A DNA stretch of 64,000 nt, from NCBI GenBank assembly GCA_028583605.1, contig CM053335.1, positions 16,862,053-16,926,052 on the forward strand, given 5' to 3'. Positions within the stretch are counted from its first letter, which is position 1, and every line of letters begins with the position of its first letter. A program made the translations under genes and the position numbers. Below are positions 37,652 to 47,926 of the stretch, piece after piece. The notes beneath the pieces were generated by a model, which ran no database searches, had not been told where the DNA came from, and saw nothing but the letters and a program-made list of their open reading frames with translations. Source of the DNA: Dastarcus helophoroides (lineage: Eukaryota; Arthropoda; Insecta; Coleoptera; Bothrideridae).

Positions 37652-38316
37652 GTAAGTGCGAAGAACAAAGTAATTATTGAAATGTCGTAAGGACAGACAA
37701 ATATGGACATTGTTGATGTCAACTTTATAAAGACACTTATTACGCTCTTTTATAGGCGCATGTAAGGTAGCATCGCCTAAGGGTACGGACAGAGTAAAAG
37801 CAGATTTCCGGTGGCTGGTTACAAGCGAAAAAATTCGTGTGTTATTTAATATGGTCTTTCAGATTAGAGACGGTGCTTTTAGTCTGTGTGCCTACATTTA
37901 ATAACAGGCGTATTTTTTGGTGCAGCTAACCAGTAGCCAGTAATAGAGATGGTCAACTCGACTTATGAAACCGGTTCAACTCGACTTATGAAACCGGTTC
38001 AACTCGACTTATGAAACCAGTTCAAATCGACTTATGAAACCGGTTCAACTCGAGTTGAGCTGAATACGAGTTAAATCGGTTAGAAGGGTTAACTCTATTT
38101 ACTAAACCGGTTCAAATCGAGTTGAGCTTAACTCGAGTTAAACCGAGTTAGAAAGTAGTCGACTCGATTTGATCGGCGTATCTTGCATTTACATGAAATC
38201 AGCAGACCGCGTCAACTAGGTCCGGGCTGAGTCATGTCCTTAATAAAGATCTTGTTGTTATATCACTGCTTCATAGACTTTAAGTATTAATTCAATTAAA
38301 CGTGTAATGGAGAGTA

Positions 38317-39466
38317 CAGTAGACTCCCACTAAAGTTGCGCTTACCGTACTGAATCGACCAGAGACTAAATAGACTGAACGTTTCAATCTCGTAACATGT
38401 GAACAGCTGAATGTAAAACCCGGGGAAGTGGGGTGCTGCATCCCACTACTCTTTAACATGGCTGGATCAAGTAAAATTTATAAATACGAAACTTGCCGCG
38501 TAACGATTCTAACGATTTAGATATGAAACTTTGGAATTAGGGGCTTTTGGGCCAAAAGGATAATTTTGATAAGTGCTTTTTGGTATAAGTTCAGGAGAAC
38601 TATTTTCAAAGACATCTTGGTTTAATAGTAAATAATTCTCTTTCAATACGCGACGCCTGTGTACAATATTGTTAAGCCGGTGATGTACACACGTGATGAC
38701 GCGCGCACGCCGATAATTGAATGTTATATATTTTATTTTTACTTTCCCAAAGAATGAAACTCTTAATTTTCCTTCACTAATGGGTTCACTGCGGTTTCGA
38801 CAATGTTCCACAATACACTTCCCCATATTTCCATTTTCTAAAAAAAAAAACCGATGCTATCTTCGCAAAGGTCTGTCAGATAATACGAAAGCGTTGTGAG
38901 CAAGGTGGAGCTAGGCTTTCGCAAGGCTTTCAGCTGGTTTCACTGCTTACCGTCTTACGTTCAGTCTATTTAGTTTCCGGAATCGACCGTTAAAGTTGCC
39001 ACTCCCCGTAATCCCTACCATTGTCAAAATATATATACAGATAAGGAAACATTTTCATTATCCATGTAAAATGCTAAGAATTGTCCCTGTTGCCTGCCAG
39101 TAGTAATTCCGTAACAAAACACGTTAGAAACTATGATGTACTACTGAAATCTCCACCAGCACTAATCGCTGCGCTCTGCGTTGAATTGTTTACACCGGTG
39201 TAGGAGAATACAAGGCGCCGCCCATCTATTCCACTATTAGCTCTCAATGTTAAATCTCTCATTAACATTCTCCCTATGGACAGTGTTTGACGTTCCTGAT
39301 GTGTATGTTTTATTGCTCCTTGCGCGGTTGAGTGGGTTATTCAAAAGAGGCGCTAAAACTCGGAAGTCCAATTGGTTGTTCAAAAATTAGAGAGGGGAAA
39401 TATCCGCGCAACTTTAACGATCGTATCCTGACAACTTTAATGGGCGCAACTTTAGCGGGAGTCGTG
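38317..39466. mobile_element. TIR element with THAP-like fragment, inside the foldback
   Basis: Left end CAGTAGACTCCCACTAAAGT; the right end is complementary over GACTCCC[A/G]CTAAAGTTGCGC (38322-38341 versus 39444-39463, one mismatch in 20). Subterminal copies of TTAAAGTTGC occur at about 38991, 39409 and 39431. The AATAGACTGAACG word at 38350-38385 is repeated in inverted form at 38953-38990. The CAGTAGACTCCC start resembles pogo/Tigger-like ends and the THAP-like ORF suggests P-like, so the superfamily is left open. Confidence 0.55.
38509..38826 (-). pseudogene. THAP-domain-like fragment
   Basis: An ATG-started frame of 105 residues. Its first residues, MGKCIVEHCRNRS, have the C-x4-C start of THAP zinc-binding domains, followed by LRVSFF where the family has a conserved SF. 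The middle of the domain (the tryptophan region and the second C-x2-H pair) is absent. A possible intron runs from GTAAAA after SFFGK to TGTACACAG, after which RRVLKENY resembles the end of a THAP domain. It lies inside a TIR element, as expected for remnants of THAP-bearing transposases. Short and incomplete, so tentative. Confidence 0.35.
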
Positions 39467-39870
39467 TTCGAGACTATCTGCTATCGCTAACGAATATAAA
39501 CAAAACATATTCAATATAAGGAGACTAAGAACTGCGTTTGCTAGAGAAATAACTAATTAAGTCGATTTACCAAACCGACTTAATTCCTAGTTTACCTTAA
39601 CTCGAGTTAACTCTGTTTAAATCGGCGGAACGGACTGGAACTTTGTTTAATAGCAAACCGGTCTGGGTACCTCGATTTGAAATTGTGCCAAATCGGTTTG
39701 GGTAACTCGGTTTAAATTATGTCAACTCGATTTGAAAATTGTGCCAACTCGGTTTGGCTAACTCGGTTCGAAACCGATTTGCGTAAATTTTCAAACCGGT
39801 TAACTCGGTTTGAAATATTTCCGAGTTGATCCATCTCTAGCCAGTAACCTGCTTTTACTCCGTCAGTACC

Positions 39871-42358
39871 TCAACTAATAAATATATTTTTACAAATTGT
39901 TTTACTGAAGTTTTATTTCCACACATCCCAGACAGATACGAAAATAATTGTATCTCTTGTCCATTTTTTTTCCTCTTTAATCAATTGATTGAATAGGAAA
40001 TAAAAGAGAAATATCATGAATATTATGTAAAAGGTGTACGAAAATAATAAACCGATAAACGAAATAAGAATACTCGAAAATAAAAAATGACGCATCCGCT
40101 AAATTAATATTCAATGCTTGAACAATTTACATTATTTCGTTTCGAAACGTATTAAACATTTGTTGAAAATTAGTTTTCGTTTTGTTAAATGTCCCTACTA
40201 CTGCATTTTCTAATATATCCCAACAATATTTAACCTCTCAAAGTAGCATATACATACTAGAAGGAATTTTACTTGTAGAAATTAAAAAAATATACTTAAA
40301 TGAAAACACGAGCATATACTTGAATGAAGACATGAGCATATACTTATATGTAGTGTCCTATTTTAAACAACTAATTTAAAAAATGCGTTACAATTGCACT
40401 AAAAATTGGTGGTTTGAGGCCCCCTATCAAGCCGGGGTTCCGTTCCTCATGTGCTCTTATTGACGAGACCGATTGATCCTATATAAAATGAGGCCTGATA
40501 TTCTAAATGTGAACGTAGACGGTCCTGTAAGAAGTAGTTTGTTCTGATGTAGATTTAATGTCCGAGGAACTTTAAGTTAGAAGTTTCCTTTGTGCGACTC
40601 TATTATTTATGTCTCAATAACAACCGACGATTGAATAATGCAGTAACTATGTTAACATTTTAGACAAGGTTTCAAATCTAATAAGCATTGCTCTATATTA
40701 CCGTTCCGCATATTCTTAAGCGTATTATAATACGCACTTAAATAACTAAAAGTTTCCTCGTTTATATTTCATTAAATGTCATGATATCACTTGCCTAACA
40801 TCGAAATTATAATGTAAGTTCCTAGTTTTTAGACTAGGCCGAGTTTTCCTACAAGTTTTCAAAGCTACAGGTCGTATTTAAATTTGACAGGTTTTACCAA
40901 TATATAGATGCTTTGTATAACCACTAACCACTAATACTGAACATTAAACGTTATTTTTTAAACCTACAACATGTTTGCTATCTCCTCAATACGACTTTAA
41001 ACATTTAAATTAAAAAAAATTAAAATTAATTATCAATCCGAGTTCAAATCGCTGTGAGGATCCGAATAACTTTAAAGGAAACGGAAAGGTTCTGAATGAA
41101 AACAAGGTAAAACGGAAAACTGTCCTGAAATATTCGTTTAATATCAGAGCTGCCCTAAATAATAGATGCATGAGCTCTGTTTTTATTTTTTCATTTAATT
41201 ACAGGTTGACATCGGAAGAAGTATAAGATGTCCCCAACAATACGAGCGTTTTAATTGTCTTTAGAAATAATTCAGTAAAATGAAGCGATTCATGTCGATT
41301 AGTGTCTTCGATTTAATTGTTTTCTAATTACTAAATACTTATTTGTTTTCATTTCTGAGGGATATATAGCCTAACATTGTCACGACATCGTTACTGAAAT
41401 ATTAACAACTCGTCTTCGTTATATTTATTTTTGTTTCCTATCCGATACTTATAAAGATATATTTCGATCATACCGATGAAACAAAAGAAAACTAGGAAAT
41501 ATTCGATGGCGGACGTTTTTAATATTTAATGGCACTTGCGATTGTTACATATGGTGCGAGTACAACTCATTATATTTTAAAGGAATTCAGGGCATATGTG
41601 ATTATTCAAACAATACGTAACTTTGTCGCTGTGAATAAAAACTAAGTTTATAACGAAAATTGTGTTCGGTATTAGTCCAGAGAAACGAAGCACGTAGACA
41701 TCCCTGTATATCGGGGTATTTTTTAAAGACGGAAACCTGGCTGCCGACAAACGTTTATAAATAGCCCAAAACCAAATAATTCCGGCTGTTTGAGCATTGA
41801 GTATTAATTTTGTGGATGCGTCATTTTTTTAGAATTTCCCGTTTTAGGTTTTGGTCAAGGTTAGGTTAATTCTTACGCTTTTTATTCATTTTACAGAATC
41901 CTTTCGTCAGCCCAATTCACGTAATTAATGTTGGAAGTGTGTATTTTTTTGGAATTTTTATATATTTTTAAACGAACTGATTGTAGAGAATAGAAATGCA
42001 ATTATTTTCATACTTATTTCAAGTGCAGTCAAATAATTCATTAACATTTATTTCCAATTAGTTGCGCAATATTTCCTGTAACTTCTTCGCAACTGGCGCC
42101 AATAAAAATGCAGTTTAGCAATATTGCTGATCAATCCTTCAAAAAGATACTGCCTTATGTGTACCCGTGAATGGGCGTGGTCATAATGTGATGTAGAGTT
42201 ATACAATCGTGAGTCATTGGCGATTGCTTGTCCTTACGGATGTCTAATATAATTTTTCTTTACACGTAGAGCATATTAAACTAAGTCAACTTTTCGGTAA
42301 ATTTTCATACTCGCATTAGCAGTTATTTAGTTTCGTCGTAGAGACTCAGTATTTATAG
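39871..42358. other. Unassigned intronic DNA
   Basis: AT-rich sequence of sens intron 3 with short frames of no recognisable origin. Two plus-strand acceptor-like sites (41204, 41896) are discussed with the 37601 candidate exon. Nothing else supported. Confidence 0.4.
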
Positions 42359-42739
42359 TGTTGCGGGCTATCGGTTCGAATTGATTGCCACGTGTGAATT
42401 ATACCACTTGTGGTTTGGTTTGGTGGTTTGGTGGTACCAAACTAAGAATACTGCAACTGAAACTAACACTGTTTAATTCACTTCTAACTACTAACTCAGT
42501 AACTACATTGATTAACCGACTAACTTAACTTGAGGGAGAGCTGGCCGTTTTATATAGTTTTGGCTTCCAGGTTCCAGAAAAATCTCGCAGATAAGGCTTA
42601 TCGTTTGCCGAAATTTCTGGAACGCTTATCTGCCGTTTGCTTCGTTATCGCGGCCGCTTTCCCCTTATCAGATCTTTCTAGAAACTTTTCTTACGTACTA
42701 AATTCTATAATTCTATCTACGGATTTATATTGCGTTACA
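42359..42739 (-). mobile_element. Solo LTR, TSD ATAG, in sens intron 3
   Basis: On its own strand it starts TGTAACGCAATATAA and ends AGCCCGCAACA. Both flanks are ATAG (42355-42358 and 42740-42743). It has the AAGCGGCCGCGATAACG block, GCAGATAAG / CTTATCTGC pair and a TATA box (ACTATATAAAACGG). It lies about 100 bp downstream of the sens exon 3 donor in the same transcriptional orientation, so its own poly(A) signal is in sense. It interrupts DNA next to the 85-bp dispersed repeat. Confidence 0.92.
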
Positions 42740-42742
42740 ATA

Positions 42743-42826
42743 GGTTCATCGCCATTTATCCTCGTTTCCGCATCCTACTCGTGGTGCTTTAAAGACATAA
42801 TGGGGTTGCACTTTGCGAGTGGATTG
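42743..42826 (+). repeat. Dispersed 85-bp repeat, partner of 35311-35396
   Basis: The inverted match to intron 4 is described at 35311. This copy begins right at the LTR target duplication and ends about 13 bp before the sens exon 3 splice donor. Confidence 0.8.
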
Positions 42827-42839
42827 AAAAATTACTCAC

Positions 42840-43084
42840 CGTGAATTGTTTTTCTCCTGATGGTCCGATCGTCGGTGCTTTCATCGTGATGTCCCTTTCG
42901 TTGCTGTCCCATTTCCACAGTTTGTCAAACGTACTTATTGGAGTAATCGTCGTGGTCCCCATAAGGAGATCTGTTGGTTTTTCGGGGACAGATTTCATTT
43001 CTTGTTCGCATAGACTACCGGGGGACCAAATGCTGTGCGACCTCGATCGACCTTTTAAAGATAAATTGAGAGGTACGTCCTCTT
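42840..43084 (-). CDS. sens: senseless, exon with PLNLS motif and linker to the fingers
   Basis: 245 nt from acceptor CCTTGTTTCAG to donor ACG|GTGAGT, coding for the end of E130 through T211. It opens with EEDVPLNLSLKGRSRS; PLNLS at 134-138 matches the PxDLS-type CtBP-binding pattern except N for D, so co-repressor binding is a reasonable inference, not shown. The rest is Ser/Pro/Thr-rich and disordered-looking (STFDKLWKWDSNERD), ending GEKQFT, which joins exon 4 as F-T-C-Q-Q-C, the normal lead-in to finger 1. Both junction phases fit the neighbouring exons (phase 1 in, phase 0 out). Confidence 0.9.
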
Positions 43085-43574
43085 CTGAAACAAGGAAAGT
43101 CATTCGATAATCACCAGAAATTTTAGTTAATTTTCAACAAACCCAATCAAGGGGTGATCAATTAATTGTTTAAAATTGGAAGTAATTCAGAAATTTTGAG
43201 ATCAAAATTCTAGATGACGATCCATAATTTTAGTTTGAAGTTGAAAATGTAGGAATTATCAACTTCTGGTTTAAACTGAAACTGAACATTTTGAGAAAGT
43301 TAGATTTAGGAAAAAACTCGACAGTTAGAAATTCGCACAGTTTTTAATTTGATTATTCGATATTAAAGTGGAAATGTCTTAATGATTCTAATTTGGGAAA
43401 CTTTTATAAATTGAGAGCAACGCTATGTGCGTTAAAAGCAAGTCTTTGGACTTTTCCACCGTTTCTGCTAAACGTCAGTGGTCAACTAATGGTACTTCAG
43501 ATGCCATAGTTACCAATGGTCCCCTACACACATTTGAAGGGTTGCATTATTGCGGTCGTTGTGTTTTATTTGCA

Positions 43575-43925
43575 AAACGTGTTGGAGCTATTCCATAGTT
43601 TCTTCTACTGCCCGATAGGTGGCGCTATGCTTAGAAATCACCCGGACAAAACCTATTGTAGTAGATGCAACCTAGACTACAAATTTGTAGTCTAGGTTGC
43701 ATTCTACTTGCATACGACATTGTTGGCGATGGCCATGGTTTCTCTATGGACCAATAGGTGGTAGTACTAAGAGTCACTCGCTTGACGCCTGTGAATGTTT
43801 TAGTACTTACTTGTCGGAACATTTGTTAGCATTCGAGTTGGATATACCAAACATGACGAGATCTAACAAGATCGAAAACGATATTTGGTTTCCAAACTTC
43901 CAAACCTGTTGGTCTGTGCATTAGA
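43575..43925 (+). repeat. Dispersed repeat, GGTGGCGCTAT family, longest copy, with internal hairpin
   Basis: Contains GGAGCTATTCCA, GATAGGTGGCGCTATGC and CATTCGAGTTGGATATACC, matching the copies at 29.0, 30.8 and 44.5 kb. An almost perfect inverted repeat at 43661-43707 (ATGCAACCTAGACTAC / GTAGTCTAGGTTGCAT) lies in its middle; only one base is extra in the right arm. Confidence 0.7.
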
Positions 43926-44091
43926 ACTATTGTAGTAGAGTTAAAAATATGTGATCAGCCAGGACCGTCACGTTACGCGTGCCAGTCTCCTAATCAAGGA
44001 GCCACCGCTGCCACTACTCTTAGCTCTACTTATTCCCTTCACATAACGTACTCTCGATATCTGCTACAATACAATTAATTTATAAATGTAT

Positions 44092-44440
44092 TGTAACGCA
44101 ATGTAAATAGATGAAATAGGATTTAGAATAGAATTGTAGAATTTAGTAAATAAAAAAAGTTTCTAGAAGGTTCTGATAAGGGGAAAGCGGCCGCGATAAC
44201 GAAACAAACGCCAGATAAGCGTTCCAGAAATTTCGGCATTCGATAAGCCTTATCTGCCGAAAATTCTAGAAGCCGGCGGCCAAAACAATAAAAAGGCGGT
44301 CAGCTTTCCCTCGAGTCAGTCAGTTAGAATCAGTGCAATAGTGAGTTAGTAGAAGTGAGTTAATTGTAAATTGTTCAGTTCAGTAATAAAGTGGGTGTTA
44401 TTCGATAGGTGTAATCAATCGAACCGATAAGCCCGTAACA
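44092..44440 (+). mobile_element. Solo LTR, TSD GTAT, in sens intron 2
   Basis: 349 bp, TGTAACGCAATG...AAGCCCGTAACA, flanked by GTAT at 44088-44091 and 44441-44444. The cleanest copy in the window: AAGCGGCCGCGATAACG, the GCAGATAAGCG / CTTATCTGCC pair, AATAAAAAGGCGG in TATA position, and AATAAAGTGGG about 60 bp from the 3' end. Antisense to sens. Confidence 0.93.
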
Positions 44441-44454
44441 GTATTTTTGGCGAA

Positions 44455-44580
44455 AGATTTGTCATCATTCGAGTTAGGTATGTCAAACTGACGAGATTTA
44501 ATAAGATCGAAACCGATCTTTGGTTCGCCGAAGCTTTGAATCTGATGGATATTCCACTCTATTGGTCTCTGCATTAGAAT
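44455..44580 (+). repeat. Dispersed repeat, GGTGGCGCTAT family, partial copy
   Basis: CATTCGAGTTAGGTATGTCAAA and AAGATCGAAACCGATCTTTGG match the 3' half of the other copies. It begins just after the solo LTR's duplication. Confidence 0.65.
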
Positions 44581-45265
44581 ATAATCCTTTAGAGGATGTT
44601 TTTTTTTTAGTAATAAAAGCCTACACTTAGGCTTGGCCTTTCAAATGCAATAACAATAGTAATGCCAAACTAATTATCTGATATCGCTTCGGCGGAAAAC
44701 TTACTGGAAAACCAAATTATATGATTAATTATATAAAAGGGCGATAAGTTTTTGCGCATTTGGAAACCTTCCCGTAAACGTTTTGGCCTGTTTTTAGTGT
44801 TATTAGTTTAAGTAGTCCATGGATTGCTACGTCTCTAAAACGGTAATTATAATGATAAATTGTTCCAGCCTTCAAAGCAAAACAGCAAAACCTTGTGAAA
44901 TATGATAAAAATGTATTAAATGTATGACGATTTCATTATCAAATGTTATCCAACAAATCGATTTGCTGTTGGTAATTACGTGTTGTTTATTCGATCTTGT
45001 TTATACACTTTTCTATTATTAAGAGGTTTCCAATTAGTTTTTTTTTAAATTATTACCATGATGAATATTTTGGTATAATTAATGAATGATTACCATCACT
45101 TTAGAGTCCAGAGCAAAGGTCAGTAGATCCACCTAAGGCATATTCTTCTAGGGTTCTACATCGGGAAAACAAGTCGTTCGTTCACAACTCGAATGGTGGC
45201 ACATCTTTGGAATTTGACACGGATTAACATTCATGTACAACTACCGCATCTAAGACTTTCTAGCG

Positions 45266-45300
45266 TTTCTAAATGGCACAAGAAATGTGCCATTTAGAAA
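45266..45300. repeat. Short hairpin, 14-bp perfect arms
   Basis: TTTCTAAATGGCAC (45266-45279) and GTGCCATTTAGAAA (45287-45300) with a 7-base loop. Intronic; no role inferred. Confidence 0.6.
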
Positions 45301-45838
45301 TGCCACATTTCTTAGTTTTGTGGCACCGAGTTTTGACAACCAAAATTTTGAGTTTTGAATTAAAATTTTAGGAAAAATAATCGTAACGTTGGCAGTTAAG
45401 TTGAAATTGAAACAAAACCCTTTTCGAAAAAAGAAGAAAAACTAAATATTAAAAAGGTACAAAAGTTAAATTTCAAGATTAAACGCGAAACTTTGGAACA
45501 GAAAACACTTAATGTCAAAACTTGAAATTCTTGATGATCGAACATTTGAGTTTTGGTTTAATATTTTTTCGGTTTCACAGTATTTGCTATTGATGAACCT
45601 CTACCTGAAACTATATCTTTGATTCTGACTATAAAATAGTTCCTTTCCGTTCGTTTTTTTATTATTATTATTTTTCTAGCGTCGAATACATCAGGATTCG
45701 TAGCTGAAAGCATTTCAGGTTCGTTTGACACTGGAGAACACAAATTTGAAACTAAACTTGGGACTTCCTTTAACAACATTTTACTTCTTTTGAATAAAGC
45801 ACTTAGTATTCTTCTCTTACTCTTGCAACGTTGCATAT

Positions 45839-46521
45839 TGTTAGGGGCTTATCGGTTCGAATTGGTTATTATTACACGTGCTGAATAATACCCACTTTAT
45901 TATTTAACTTAACTCGGATCACCACAACCTAACAATTAACTCACTTATTATTGACTTCTATTAACTCACTAACTGACTGACTCAAAGGAAAGCTGACCGC
46001 CGTATATAGTTTTGGCCCCCGGCTTCTAGAACTTTTCGGCAGATAAGGCTTATCGAATGCCGAAATTTTTGGAACGCTTATCTGCCGTTTGTTTCGTTAT
46101 CGTGGCAGCTTTCCCCTTATCAGAACCTTCTAGAAACTTTTTTTTATTTACTAAATTCTACAATTCTATTCTAAATTATTCACTTATTATTGACTTCTAT
46201 TAACTCACTAACTACACTGATTCTAACTGACTGACTCGAAGGAAAGCTGATCGCCGTATATAGTTTTGGCTTCCAGGTTCTAGAAAAATCTCGCAGATAA
46301 GGCTTATTCATTGACTTCTAACTAACTACTCTGAGGGAAGAGCGAGCGCCTTATATAGGTCCCGCTTCGGGTTCTAGAAGAACGCCGCAGATAAAACTTA
46401 TCGTTTGCCGAAATTTCTGGAACGATTATCTGCTGTTTGCTTCATTATCGCGGCCGCTTTCCCCTTCCAGAAACTTTTCTTACGTACTAAATTCTATTCT
46501 ATCTGTTCACATTGCGTTACA
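45839..46521 (-). mobile_element. Composite LTR: three partial LTRs in tandem, one TSD (ATAT)
   Basis: 683 bp, about twice the family length. Single ATAT duplications flank it (45835-45838 and 46522-46525), so it behaves as one insertion. In plus order it holds an LTR piece to about 46176, a second piece from CACTTATTATTGACTTC to CAGATAAGGCTTA (46177-46306), and a third that ends at the normal terminus. TATA-type motifs appear three times. It lies 177 bp from sens exon 2, on the same strand as sens. Confidence 0.85.
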
Positions 46522-46697
46522 ATATATTGGGAAAACGATTTGTTCGTTTAATCTTCGAATATTTGAACGCTACATATATGAAAACATCATTAGCGTTGCT
46601 CGAAACGTACTATTTTTATAAATACAAGTTGACATTTTAATGGTATAACCGTAACATAATGCAGCATTTTAAATAAAAATATGTGATGTAAACTAAC

Positions 46698-46880
46698 CTG
46701 TTTTGGCTTTTTCAGGGGTAGTACTTGTTTCGATCGACGTGGCTCTGTCGGGGCTGATGGAATCCGACTTGCTTCGAGGCGAATAAGGTAGAAATAATCC
46801 CGGAAGTGGATGCCACAAATAAGGTGGATAATTCGGTACTAAAGGGTTCAAGGATTGGGCGTACATCAGTGCCCCTATGC
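46698..46880 (-). CDS. sens: senseless, second coding exon
   Basis: 183 nt between acceptor CATTGTTGCAG and donor ACAG|GTTAGT. It encodes residues 70-129 plus shared bases of G69 and E130: a hydrophobic, proline-rich stretch (LVPNYPPYLWHPLPGLFLPY, 82-101) followed by a Ser/Thr-rich segment ending TTPEKAKT. Phases fit exon 1 (TCA G|GC) and exon 3 (ACA G|AA GAG). No known domain is visible; N-terminal parts of Sens proteins are poorly conserved. Assignment rests on splice phase and continuity with the finger exons. Confidence 0.85.
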
Positions 46881-46935
46881 CTGCAACAATGTTCAAATTA
46901 GTACGTTAGATCGTTAGTGCGCACAAATCGTTTAC

Positions 46936-47141
46936 CTGAAACCGTAAAATAATTTTTATTTCTATTATGAAAAACCTTTGGATAGACTAGAGAAAAGGCA
47001 CTTTGTCTTGATGAGGGTAAAGGTGAACACGGACTAGTACTTCTAGAAAATATTTCGGCGATTGGGCTGCTGCAGGGGCTGTGGGAGGTTTTTGGCGGCG
47101 TTTCATTTTTGATCTGCGGGAGTACAGCTATCCGGGGCATT
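46936..47141 (-). CDS. sens: senseless, first recognised coding exon (ATG at 47140)
   Basis: 206 nt from acceptor TTTTTGTTCCAG to donor TCAG|GTAAAC. The ATG at 47138-47140 follows the acceptor by one base; starting there the five exons give 350 residues with no frame break. The first residues are MPRIAVLPQIKNET, then a Ser/Pro-rich stretch (SPCSSPIAEIFSRSTSPCSP). Starting MPR recalls the SNAG repressor domain of GFI1, but the following residues do not fit, so I do not call SNAG. An upstream exon must exist: either 5' UTR only or carrying a longer N terminus. The 55-bp intron to the next exon has a canonical TACTAAT branch site. Confidence 0.83.
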
Positions 47142-47179
47142 CTGGAACAAAAACGTTACGTAAATTATAAGCCGAAAAA

Positions 47180-47300
47180 AGTGTGGTATGCCACGGCCGA
47201 CTCTATTACTTGCTTAAGACGGCCGTGGGTATGCGCACCTCCAGAGTTGACGGGGCTGCGCGCTGCACCGGGCGGATTCAGACCACTCAAGAATTAATTG
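47180..47300. promoter_or_regulatory. CpG-rich island with GC hairpin, upstream of sens coding exons
   Basis: Inverted arms CCACGGCCG (47191-47199) and CGGCCGTGG (47220-47228) around a 20-base loop, each bordered by GTATG. They are followed by CpG-dense GACGGGGCTGCGCGCTGCAC. It starts 40-50 bp upstream of the first recognised sens coding exon on the minus strand. It could be part of the sens promoter or 5' UTR exon (the minus strand offers only weak donors such as GGAG|GTGCGC), or a fragment of an unknown element. Confidence 0.35.
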
Positions 47301-47344
47301 TTTGAATCAACATTACAAAACTAACTTAATGTATAGCTTTAAAG

Positions 47345-47720
47345 AGTTCATGCAGATCGTAGAATGATATTTTGTTTAAATTCGTTAATACGTTCAACAG
47401 ACTAATAGACAAGCAAACACACCTCCTCATTTCTATATTACTTAGAATGTAACAACCAGGGGGTACGACGTTACGAACAAAAAGAGTGCACAGATGTCGA
47501 AAGTTTGGGGAATACTGGGTTCGTGCAGATTGCAGAATGATGTTTTGTTCAAATTCGTTGATACATTCAGCTGATTAACAAACAGACACCCGTGCTTATT
47601 TATATATTATTTAGAATGCAATTTTTAACGAGGAGTACCCAACCCCTCGTTAAAAATTGCCAATTCCAATGACGAAACATGGAAAGAGTAGATAGATGTC
47701 GAAGGTTGGGGAAACCCTGT
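47345..47720 (+). repeat. Two direct copies of a dispersed repeat
   Basis: GCAGAATGATGTTTTGTTCA and its neighbour words occur at about 47345-47515 and again at 47520-47720. Inverted relatives appear at about 48840-48900 and 50520-50580. The second copy ends in a perfect 16-bp hairpin (GCAATTTTTAACGAGG, 47618-47633, with its complement at 47645-47660). Confidence 0.6.
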
Positions 47721-47926
47721 TACAAGTAATAGTTAAGCTAACTCGTGGATCATACACTCTTATAGAAATATTCCATTTAATCAGAACTTTGATTCAAAAC
47801 TTTTATGACATGTAGGTGTACCTAGTAGGTCCAGTTCTTCTTCCAACGTATTGTCGCGATTGTAAAACGTTTTATATCTGTCAAACGTTTTTTAAAAAGT
47901 TATTTCTAAATACCACGTTCATCAGT

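Larger units (their letters stand above)
37781..39870. mobile_element. Foldback element with nested insertion
   Basis: The outer ends are inverted copies: GGGTACGGACAGAGTAAAAG at the left and the complement of AGGTACTGACGGAGTAAAAG at the right, 3 mismatches in 23. Both arms then carry AGAGATGG-TCAACTCG and arrays of GGTT/AACTCG-type words. The left arm has four 22-bp tandem units (TCAACTCGACTTATGAAACC, 37953-38055). Right-arm words such as AACTCGGTTTG recur at 39600-39840. A second TIR element (38317-39466) sits in the middle. No target duplication is evident at the outer edges. Confidence 0.6.
43085..46697 (-). other. sens: sens intron 2 (about 3.6 kb)
   Basis: Donor ACAG|GTTAGT, acceptor TTTCAG, phase 1. 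It is largely transposon debris: two GGTGGCGCTAT-family copies separated by a solo LTR, a composite LTR close to the donor, and several hairpins. An open frame at 45558-45836 (minus) has no recognised relatives and no splice-site support. Confidence 0.88.

Noticed and set aside
42530..42844. 104-residue plus-strand ORF
   Set aside because: It runs antisense through a solo LTR and its flank.
45558..45836. 92-residue minus-strand ORF in sens intron 2, as an extra sens exon
   Set aside because: No acceptor or donor pair fits the known exon phases, and exons 2 and 3 join cleanly without it.
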